64,000 nt of DNA, from positions 50,732,063 to 50,796,062 of the forward strand of contig CM057233.1 of assembly GCA_029891385.1 (NCBI GenBank), read 5' to 3'. The notes under the pieces are model-generated. The model was not told the DNA's origin. It made no database searches and worked only from the letters and a program-made list of their open reading frames with translations. This document shows, in pieces, positions 55,193 to 64,000 of the stretch. The stretch comes from Erythroxylum novogranatense (taxonomy: Eukaryota > Streptophyta > Magnoliopsida > Malpighiales > Erythroxylaceae). Both the position numbers and the translations under genes were made by a program. How positions within the stretch are numbered: the first letter of the stretch is position 1; every line of letters begins with the position of its first letter.

Positions 55193-56181
55193 TGTTGAGT
55201 CAAAATGACTTTACATATATATGATTTTGATGAATAACAAAGAAGTAGTAAAAGCAGAAGCAAAATAGAAAACAGGCAGACGAAGAAATACAGACGCAGA
55301 TTGAAAAAAACAAACGGAGGAGTAGAGACGCAGATGCAGACGCAGACGTAAAGTACAACGCAGACGCAGATACAGACGCAAAGTAAAACACAGACGCAGA
55401 CGCAAAGTAAAACACAGACGCAGACGTAGATGCAAAGTGAAAAGCAGACGCAGACACAAAGTGAAAAGAAGACGCAGACGCAAAATTATAGTCGAAGAAA
55501 AATAGACGCAGAATTCAAAAGAAGATGCAAGAGTCAGTTCGAGTTAGTTATAGAACTCAACTGATTAACCGTTTCTTTCAAGATTCAAGATTCAAGATTC
55601 AAGAATCAAGAAGCAGTTACAGACGAAGACTATAAATATAAGTTAAAGTCGAAAATTACAAAGTTAGCAAAAAATAGGAAAAGTTGAGATAATTGATTTA
55701 CGTACGCAAACTCTATGCAAATTAGCTGAGAGCTAGTTTTACTGTAACAAGTTTCAAATACTTTTGTAAGAAAGTAGTACAGATAGCCTGCAGAGGCTAA
55801 GAGTGAAAGAATACTGAGTGTAGAGACCTAAAGAGGCTCAGAAAGAATACTTGTATACGTTGAAGAGATAGTGAAATCTCAGAAAGAACTCTGAGGACTG
55901 GGCGTAGCCCACGGTTTGGGGTGAACAAGGATAAAATCGTTGTGTAAACTTCTCTCTACCCTATCTCTTTTAAAGTTCAAAGTTTTGTTATTACTTAATT
56001 TCCGAAACAAGTTTTCAAAATTTTGATTGATTGGAACTTACTGAAGTTTCTGTAAAAGAACTTTTTTTTAACAAAACAATTTTGGAAGAGTTTTCAAAAA
56101 GAGGAATACACAATTCAACCCCCCCTTCTCGTGTATTCACTATCGTATTATAAGCATTGTACTAACGTGTGATTTACTTCA
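55193..56181 (+). repeat. 3' LTR of SIRE-like element
   Basis: 989 bp, TG...CA. The ACGCAG minisatellite (55270-55500) has a different order of units from the 5' LTR. TATA at 55631-55640. A CTTTT duplication follows at 56182-56186. Confidence 0.93.
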
Positions 56182-56186
56182 CTTTT

Positions 56187-57689
56187 TAGAGCAAGCAAAT
56201 AAGTTATGCCTTCTTTTCACTAGGATGGAATTAGTTTTGCTTTTGGATTAACTTACCATTCATTAATTCTTCAATTGATAGAAGAAATGCTGCTGAATAA
56301 TATCAAGCCTATTATTCATGTTTCTTATTATTGTATTGGTAATTTTGTATTGGTTTTGGATCAAGAGTGGTCACTAATTAGAGAGGCAGTATGTGGGACC
56401 TGACAAGTATAGCTTTTTGATTCCATGTTCCTTCTCATTATAGTTAGGAACTTATATCAATAATTTGTTTCCATCGCCAAGTTTGAAAGGTTCTGCGTGA
56501 GATTCCAATGTCTAAATTATTTGAACTTGTAATTAATAATATAGTATTAACAAAACAAATACAGATGTTCTCATGAAATCTAAGGCAAGGGCATATGCAT
56601 CCAAATCTTTGACGTGCCATGAACAGGTAAAGCATGAAGTTTAAGAAGATGATGATGAATCATTGGTGTAGGAAAAAAAGAAGCAGAATTTTAGTTCACA
56701 CTATGTTGTGTACTATTCGCAAGCACCTTATCAGCAGAAGAGAAGAGCATATTTAGTAAAATAAGGGGAAAATTAAGTAAATTCATATATGTATTTGTCT
56801 ACCGTTGTTTCATTCCTATAAATCTTTCCATGGTATTGTTGTTCAATGACCTAATGGTGTTTATGTTCAATTCTACATATTGGAATTTTCATTCTTGCAT
56901 CCTCTCTTATACTCAAGAATGTGTTTCATATTCCAAGTTTCCCTGCTAATATGCTGTCAGCGAGTCAATTAATATCCCCATCTGGTTTAAAATCCTTCAT
57001 CAGTAATTGTATTAATGTTCCTACTTGCTAGCAAAGATTGCAGCTTCTTCTGGTTTAAAATCCTACATTAGTAATTGTATTGATGTTCCTACTTGCTAGT
57101 AAAGATTGCAGAAAAACTTAGAATTAATATCCCCATCCTTGAGCCAAGTCTGTCTAGCTTGTTATTTCAATGTAGAATTAAGCAATTTTAGCTATTCCCA
57201 GTATTGCCTCATACTCTTTGCTTCACTGTTCTTTAGACCTACATTGTGAGGATCCTGATAACTCTTCTACTAAGCCTCTGCCAATGCTTTACTCAAATCA
57301 TTCAAATCTTGAAATCTTCCCTTTCTAAATTACTTAATAGTTATGTTAGGTAACTTTAATTTTTTCATAAGTTAGAAAGATTTGTAACCTTAGGCCTCCT
57401 GCTCACACACCCTAGTGATTAAGGTCATAAAACTCTCTACTTGAGTTAAGCTATTCAAAAATCTAAAGGGTGCTCCTATTCTCGTTCCTGCATACATCTG
57501 TTATACCAATATATATGCATGATTAGAGAACACAGGATCACTAAACAATAATGAGGCTCTAAGGAAAAAGTTGAGCCATTTGTGATTCACTAAGGCTTTA
57601 TCTATTATTCATGTTTCTTATTATTGCAAATGATTTGAGTTCATGTTTGTTAATTTGATTTTGGTGTTGAAATGTAAAAAAGAAAAGAT
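56187..57689. other. Non-coding DNA continuing the pre-insertion sequence
   Basis: Continues the sequence broken at 38884. It contains a 63-bp block duplicated at 56981-57043 and 57049-57111, and a phrase 'tattcatgtttcttattatt' that recurs near 56315 and 57605. No open frame of note. Texture is like an intron or an old transposon. Confidence 0.45.
56981..57111 (+). repeat. 63-bp tandem duplication, 68-bp period
   Basis: Copies at 56981-57043 and 57049-57111 differ at a handful of positions. Confidence 0.9.
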
Positions 57690-59290
57690 TTTGACTGGTA
57701 GATGATGAGGCAGAGGAAGATTTAAAGGAAGTAGTTGTGGCAAAGGTAGAGGAAGCATTTCAAATCAAAGGCATGTTTCCAATGAATAAAGAATTTATAG
57801 TGACAATATCAGTGCCACAATTGCAAAAAGTGTCAGCATATGAAGGTAGATTATTGGGCCAAAGAAAAGCAAGAAAATTTTGCAGAAGAAAGTGAAGAAG
57901 TAAGTAATCTGTTTATGGCTCATTATGACTCTAATGATCTTGCTAACAGTGTATGGTTTGTAGATAGTGGTTGCTTAAAGCACATGTTAGGCATCAAGGC
58001 TCTATTCAAATAGCTAGATGGGACACAAAAGATGAAAGTGAAGCTTAGAGATGACAAAGAAATTCAAGTTAAAGGGAAGGGGACAGTAGCAATAAAAACT
58101 AGCCAAGGTAAGGTAAAACTCTTGCATAATGTGTTATTTGTTCCTAACCTTGCACACAATCTGTTGAGTGTTGTTCAATTATTAGCTAGTGGATTTTTAG
58201 TTTTATTTGATAATGAAGCATATGTTATTAAAGATAAAAAGATAGGGCAGGAGATGGTTAGAGTCCAAATGACTAAAACAAAATATTTCCCCTTGAAGCT
58301 TCAAATGTTGAAATTTTTGATTGGTTATTAATACACAAGACAGCTATAAGATCTGACATTTATGGTATGGAGACCTTAACATTAAAGGGTCAAGTTTATG
58401 GAGTTAGAAGGAGATGGTTCAGGGACTACTAAAGATTGAGAAACTAGCCTTGCGTGAAGGATGCATATATGGAAAGCAAAGCAGAAAGTCTTTTCCTACC
58501 ATTAAAGCTTGGAGGGGCATCTGTTTGTCTTCAATTAATATATACAAATTTGTGTGGACCTATACACATTGAATCATTAGGAGGTTATGGTTTTGTTGTT
58601 GTATAGCTTATGGTTTGGTTAATTCTCAAAAGCATCAAAAGTTAGATGAGAAGTTTGAAAAATGCATTTTAATTGGTTATTGCATTGAATCCAAAGCATA
58701 TAGACTCTATAACCCTTCTAGTAGCAAGGTGATCATTTGTAGGAATGTTATATTAACTAAAGAAGCTAGCCAGAACTGTAGCAACAAAGGAGAATATCAA
58801 TGTAAAGTTCCATTGGAAGCTATAGTAGACCCAACACTAACAATGGTTCATTAAATGATCCACCTCCAAGGAAGTTTAGATCCTTAAGAGAAATTTATGA
58901 AACATGTTCTTTTGCTCTTGTATCAAGTCAGCATTTTTTAATAGAGTGCTAGAACAAGAAGTCTATATCAATCAACTTGAAAGTTTTATCATTGAAGTCA
59001 ATGAAGATAAAGTCTATAGGCCGAAGAAAGCCTTATATGGATTAAGGAAAGCTCCTCGGGCCTAGTACAATAAGATTGATCACTACTTTCAGTAAAATGG
59101 TTTCGAAATAAGTGAATGTGAGCCAACTTTGTGTTTGAAAAGACAAGGTAATTTTGACTTATTACTAGTATGTCTTTATTTAAATGATATAATTTATATG
59201 AATTTAAGAATGGCATGATGAGTGTGTTTAAGATGGTATACTTAGGTTTATTGCTTTATTTTCATAGAATGGAGATTTTAAGGAGAAGAT
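57690..59290 (+). pseudogene. Heavily decayed Ty1/copia gag-pol remnant
   Basis: A degenerate zinc knuckle C-H-N-C-K-K-C-Q-H-M (57811-57840), with Tyr for the last Cys, is followed by protease W-F-V-D-S-G-C near 57953. The clean frame 58032-58331 holds the region after protease (L-H-N-V-L-F-V-P-N-L-A-H-N-L-L-S-V). The integrase core is missing or unrecognisable (58330-58600). The integrase C-terminal part I-G-Y-C-I-E-S-K-A-Y-R-L-Y-N-P-S-S-S-K-V lies at 58670-58740. Reverse transcriptase pieces A-L-Y-G-L-R-K-A-P-R-A and L-N-D-I-I-Y (YVDD destroyed) lie at 59030-59200, then S-V-F-K-M...L-G-L-L near 59220. No LTRs were found. Distinct from the copia at 23006. Confidence 0.85.
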
Positions 59291-59731
59291 GGAAAAAAAT
59301 TTCACAAACTAACTGGAAATTCTTACACCACAGGTTAGTTGAGACACATATATTATGTTTTGTAATTGGAAGAGCATTTGTATCTGATATTGAGAAGTTA
59401 AAGATCAATAGTAAAATAAGATATTTGGATGTAGATAAACTGTTAAATTTTTTATCAGAAGTGACAAAGGTTAATCTTCCAAACATTCAGTTGAGTGTGC
59501 TGCTATTTTGTGTTGTATATTTGTTGTCTCAAGGTGCTTATGTGTCGTTTTTTGCAAGATGGCATTAGCCTTAGCTCTAATGTGCTTACTGCTCTCAAAT
59601 TCCTTGTATCTGGGGTCAAATTTTCTTAATTTTAATAAAAGTCTTAGTAGATGTTTTTTGCTTCCATTTGCTCATCATATCACAGTTTCATTAATATTAA
59701 GATTTGTCTTCTTTGTGCTTATTGGGATTAA
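59291..59731. other. Sequence between copia remnant and LTR C
   Basis: A 117-codon frame spans 59215-59568 and an 81-codon frame 59508-59753. The first starts in the copia reverse transcriptase and then loses all similarity. Neither has recognisable motifs. No gene is claimed. Confidence 0.4.
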
Positions 59732-60443
59732 TGTAACATCCTGCTATCATTAGTAGCGGCATTATGGCAATATTGGGACCGATGATAGGCTTATCAGATA
59801 TTCGATTGAGCATGCTCTTGGCCTCTAATTATAGAGGAACTGGTCTCTGCATATGCATATTTATTTATTCATTGGTACATGCATTCATGATTTTCCGGTA
59901 TTTAATTGTGAATTAGAATTGACTGAATTGACTGGTTTGTGAACTGATCGAATTATAAACTGACTGGAATTGACTAGACTGAAATTTGGACTGAATTGGA
60001 GACTTATGTCTATATATATATATATATAGCTAAGTTGAAATCTGGGGGAACTTACCTAATGACCTAAGGCAAAATCGATTTCTTCTTTTCCCTCCCACGG
60101 TGAGTCTTCTCTCCTTCGACGGTGTCGTGCGATTTCTCCCATTGGTGAGATTCGTTGATTTTCTCTTATGGTTTTCCCCTCAATGTGTTAGACTAACATG
60201 TCTATAGTGATTGGTGAAGGTTAGAAGCTTGGAGAGTGTTTGATCGTGGGTTTCGAAGGATTTTAGGGTTTACGGATTTGATTCTTCGATTGGTAAGTTT
60301 CTATAGTTTAATGTTGTTATTACTGGTTATTTGAGTATTTTATGGCATTTATTGGGTTAGATTTGGTAGTTGGAGTGTTTAATGGAGGTTTTAAGTGTAT
60401 TAATGGCGGAAGATCGATCGGAGAAGACGATCTGGTCTTCGCA

Positions 60444-60632
60444 CGTCGCAACGAGCACAGAAGTGTTAGGGCTTCGTCGCGACGAGTAATTAGATTTAAT
60501 TAAACTTATTAGTCGCGACGAGCTCGGGTAGACGTTGCGACGAGAGTGGATTGGTACGTCGCGACGAGCATGGTTTTGTGCGACGCGACGAGCGGCCTCC
60601 ACGTCGCGACGAAGGGGCGTAGGTCGCGACGG
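60444..60632. repeat. Array of eight CGTCGCGACGAG-type palindromic units
   Basis: Variants of CGTCGCGACGAG start near 60444, 60475, 60511, 60533, 60557, 60580, 60602 and 60622, spaced 20-36 bp apart. The core TCGCGA is self-complementary. It is CpG-dense in otherwise AT-rich sequence. Confidence 0.93.
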
Positions 60633-60971
60633 AAGGGGTCAATTTTTTGATTGAATATATATATGTGGGTTTATTGGACATAACTTATGGTGTAGAGGCA
60701 CCGTTGAGTATTTGCACCGGAAAACGTAAATATGCATTGTAAATCATTTCTCTGAGACATATGCATTACTAAATTAATTAATTAAGCAATTAGTAATGGA
60801 CTGTCCTTTACTGTTATAGAGGCACCGTTGGACCGTCGTTCCACGGACATTGCTGAGACTTCCAGGCAGTAGCTCGGAAGTTACAGGTGAGTAACCTAGT
60901 TGGTTCCTCAATCCTTGTGTGATAAAATGTGCTGTGATATGTGTGATTAAATTGACAATGTGAGTGATGTA

Positions 60972-61059
60972 AGTACAAGTCGACTTGTACTACTGATAAG
61001 TCGACTTGTTCTTGAAAAGTACCGATAAGTCGACTTGTACATTGCATAAGTCGACTTAT
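60972..61059. repeat. Four copies of palindrome AAGTCGACTT
   Basis: Cores at 60977, 60998, 61027 and 61048 (spacing 21, 29, 21). The first extends to a perfect 20-bp palindrome at 60972-60991, the last to 14 bp at 61046-61059. Confidence 0.95.
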
Positions 61060-61075
61060 TCAAGGACGGTATTAT

Positions 61076-62900
61076 TTATTAGTGCCTAAAGGCAATCCCT
61101 TTAGCGCGTTTTATTCACAAATCGTATGCTGATCGAATGAATAAATAAAGAAAAGGCATAATTCATTAATTTGATGTTCATGAACATTGTTTATGAATTG
61201 ATTGGATCTTTAATCGATTAATGAAGTCCATGATATATGACATAGCATGAAGGAAATTATGATGTGATCATACTCGAGATTCCTATCGTGTGCAATTATG
61301 TCAAGATTCAAATTCTCCTAGTCAAAGGATTAATGAGACCGACATCATTAATCCGGATAGACTAGCACATGTCATATTCCTTGATTGGATCAAGCAAGGA
61401 TCTCGAAACCGTAAATATGAGATATTTAGAATTGACATGTGGATGCTTACTAGCGGTAGTAAGTTCATCGATGACCCGCCATGAGATCATCACATGGATA
61501 TCTTATCTAGTGTCGATAATCTCATCATAGCAATGGTGCAAGTATCCTTAGACTTGAGGTACCAAGGATATCTTGATACTTGATTCGCTTTGACTCCATT
61601 TCTTGTTGCCTTCCAGGTAACTCATGGGTGGTGCTTGGGTGCGACTTGAGGTATTCAAGATAATTGAGTAGTCAATAAAGGATTCACCACTTCGATTAGC
61701 GAGAGGAGATACCCATGGCCTCTTGTCGGGATCATTACTTGTAAATCTCGTCAGAGTGAATATGTCATGAAGAGTGTCTTCATGGACATATAGAGTAATG
61801 AGTCCTAGGGCGAGATCTGTTATCACTGGGCTAGACTCGCCTAGTGAGAGTTGACACTTGACCATACTCATAACCAAGTGGGGTATAGGATGGTGAAAGG
61901 ACGAATTGCACGGTAATTGTCTATGGAAGGGTTCGTGATCTGGTTCGTGATGAATACATCAAACCGATTACTTTCCGGTCAATTGGGGTCATGATGTGTT
62001 GCTAGATACCGCCATGACTTGCTCAGATTAATTGTTAATCTAAGTGGCCAACATAACCGGAGCCTAAAGGGTCACACGATAAGAGTGTTTCAGAGAATCA
62101 GAAATAGTAATTGGACAGAGTTCCAATTATGGAGAGCATTAGATTAAATGGATCCCGATGGATTGAGATATGTCCCGATGAGATCGCGACATCAATATCA
62201 AGCAAGAAAGGTTTAGAGTCGTTTCAATCTTTGGGGCCCTAGAGCCGTTAGGACCGACCCCAGTTGGACTGGACCTTAGCAATTATATTCTAATTAATTA
62301 ATTAAGTAAATTAATTAATTAATTATGAATTTTATAAGTTGTGTACGTTGGAATGGGAGAAGAGATGAGATTGGCTTTGAAAAGTCAAAGTTATAACTTT
62401 ATTCATTAAAGAATGAATGGTCTTTAGCCATCCACTTGTCCATTTCTTATGGAAGCTTTTTTAAAAGGTTAAAAAATCAACATAAGAGGTTTGGGAAGCT
62501 TGATGGTCGACGGTGGCTAGGTTTTGAAGAAGGAGAAAAGCTTCCTTAATAGTTAAGGTTTAAAAGCTTTGAAAAGGTTTCAACTTTCTTCTTCTTCATC
62601 AAGCACCATCGATTCTCTCTTCTCCAAGGCAAGATTCCAACGTCTTTTTCAAGCTCTCCAGGACAGAGGTAGGCTCTAGCAGGCTTTATTCTGTTCTAGC
62701 TATTCCCGGATCAAAGGTGTTTGATCCGGTTAGGTTTTCTGATCTCTACGTGGATACCTTTAGAGATAGTCTCTATTGGCTATTTAGGTTGATGTCTTCA
62801 TACCGATACCAGGATCCTGGGATTCGGGAAAGTCCCGGGAACAAAAATTTTTGTTTTCCGCTTCCGGTACATGTGATGTACCTCCCGGGATTTTCCTACA
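61076..62900 (+). mobile_element. Probable 5' LTR of element D (left edge not found)
   Basis: The right edge is set by CCTACA at 62900 followed by a primer binding site. The body is non-coding, with purine-rich leader-like sequence at 62500-62700 and a cluster of palindromes just before the end. The left edge was placed where LTR C similarity fades. No terminal match confirms it, and part of this may belong to C. Confidence 0.5.
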
Positions 62901-62901
62901 G

Positions 62902-62914
62902 TGGTATCAGAGCG
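62902..62914 (+). promoter_or_regulatory. Primer binding site of element D
   Basis: TGGTATCAGAGCG one base after the CA end of the LTR, complementary to initiator tRNA-Met over the first 12 bases. Confidence 0.85.
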
Positions 62915-64000
62915 TCTGGTATCCCGTATGAAGCTAAAACCTAAGCTAGATCAGAAACCCTAAGTGCTGTTGATGTTGATGCATGTGTACTGCCCAGATT
63001 TCGAATTGCTATAGAGATAGGATTTTCGAAATTTTTCTGCCCATAAATGTTCATAACATGTTAGAGAATATGTCTATGAATTTTCAGAATTTATCGATTT
63101 GATTTGATATAGTTTTGCTAATTAATTCCCTAAGGTTACAGATGCTGTTTTGTGAAACGATTCTGGAACAGGCAGTAGTATAAAATCGAGAATAAATTCT
63201 AGAAAAATCGTTTTCTGGATTTTCCTTCACCTACATGTCTCTAATATGTTTTTGAATATCTGTGAGCATGGAAATTGGATTTAAAGGTGATTGGATATTT
63301 ATTCACGAATTTATTCTATGCTGTTGGGAATTGCTGTACTGATGAACACAGATTTTGAATCGGTTTTGTTATTTAGGTTTACTGAGTTTTTGATGGCCTA
63401 AAATCCTAAAAACATTCATGTAGCATTTTCTGAACATGTAGTAACCTATGTAATTTTCTCAGAATTTATTGAAATTGTTTCATTGATCATTTCAAGCAAT
63501 GTACAGAACTGGACAGTTTTGGTGAAAATTGTTGCGACTGTTTTGCTTGGCTTGATTGAGGTTGCCTTTTCAATTCCAATGCCTTGCACCATTTTTAATG
63601 TGATTAAAAATGTGTTATCTTGATGTGGTATGATTGCCAAACTGAATTGCTTGAAGTTGTTTATCCTAGAATTTTTGAATGCCGAATTGGTCACATTAGC
63701 GTCTCGTTAGTATATTGCATTATCTTGTTTGTTTTGACCGTCATATTTTTATGGCATGTGCTGAAGTAAATTTGATAATGTATATGCTAGCTAGAGATGC
63801 TTAGGATGATAATTTGGGTGTTCTTAAATTGTTTGGAAATTAATGAGTTTTGACTCATTTCAAGTTTTTCATATAGTTTGACTATTTAAGGCTTTCATGG
63901 TTCAATGAATTGTTCATTGATGCATCAAATTTATCAGATATTACCTTAGGTATGTAGGTGTTGTGAATTGGAATTGTACTGATTGAGGAATTAGCCGATT
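62915..64000 (+). other. Leader of element D, running off the window
   Basis: Non-coding, T-rich sequence after the primer binding site, as in the untranslated leader of large plant LTR retrotransposons. No gag frame has started by the end of the window. Confidence 0.5.

Larger units (their letters stand above)
38885..56181 (+). mobile_element. SIRE/Maximus-like Ty1/copia retrotransposon with extra ORF, containing nested element B
   Basis: Bounded by the 5-bp duplication CTTTT (38880-38884 and 56182-56186). LTRs of 1000 and 989 bp start TGTTGAGTC and end TTTACTTCA. Order: LTR, primer binding site, gag (split by element B), protease, integrase, reverse transcriptase, RNase H, a separate long ORF, polypurine tract, LTR. 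The order IN before RT marks it as copia. The large coding capacity after RNase H is the mark of the SIRE/Maximus lineage. Without element B it would be about 9.5 kb. Stops and frameshifts disable it. Confidence 0.93.
59732..61075 (+). mobile_element. LTR C: start of an LTR related to element B (right edge uncertain)
   Basis: Starts TGTAACATCCTGC, sharing TGTAACATCC with element B. Near 60890 it contains 'gtgagtaacctagttggtt', identical to a block of LTR B (41753 and 47482), placed after a similar 'agctcggaagt' block. It has a TATATATATATATA run at about 60010-60026, a CpG-rich array (60444-60632) and a cluster of palindromes (60972-61059). No matching GTTACA end was found, so it appears truncated or interrupted near 61075. 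Confidence 0.6.

Overview
This window is plant nuclear DNA, most likely from a eudicot with a repeat-rich genome. The evidence is nested LTR retrotransposons primed by initiator tRNA-Met, a CACTA element, RTE-type LINE tails, a hAT-like MITE, DUF4283-type LINE ORF1 remains, and only two small single-exon genes that look like ordinary plant genes. There are no bacterial-type operons, rRNA or tRNA genes or CRISPR arrays. Most long open frames are chance readings of repeats.

Layout. 1-14674: an outer LTR (start before the window, end at 14674) is split by a related element A at 2427-13711, bounded by the 5-bp duplication CCCTA. A has very large LTRs (6285 and 4352 bp) around a 648-bp non-coding interior that keeps a primer binding site and a polypurine tract. 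Its 5' LTR carries an internal duplication and deletion with microhomology at the joints, as expected from reverse-transcriptase template switching. 14690-15060: decayed RTE LINE 3' end. 16146-18660: about 2.5 kb of degenerate AATTC/AATTCC repeat. 19101-19800: CpG-rich patch with a 24-bp palindrome. 20428-20778 (minus): small conserved-looking plant gene. 22570-26412: LINE ORF1 fragment followed by a truncated, frameshifted Ty1/copia element. 26413-32793: AT-rich non-coding DNA, part of it LTR-like. 32794-33138 (minus): a second small basic plant gene. 33677-34188: hAT-like MITE. 34861-35420: second RTE LINE tail. 35478 to about 38000: left end and broken ORF1 of a CACTA transposon. 38885-56181: a SIRE/Maximus-like copia element (TSD CTTTT) with gag, pol and a long extra ORF after pol. 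Its gag is split by non-autonomous element B (40811-48607, TSD CAACC). 57690-59290: heavily decayed copia remnant. 59732-61075: start of another LTR related to B. 61076-64000: end of an LTR, a primer binding site and the leader of one more element running off the window.

How the parts relate. Elements A and B and the outer LTR look like non-autonomous (LARD-like) relatives of Ty3/gypsy elements. They keep only the cis signals for priming and integration and would need proteins from elsewhere. Their AT-rich LTRs each hold a short CpG-rich array of palindromes or tandem repeats. In two of them it lies at the same LTR position although the array sequences are unrelated. The SIRE-like element is the only one with long recognisable protein domains, but stops and frameshifts disable it. 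The two small genes are the only host genes I would defend.
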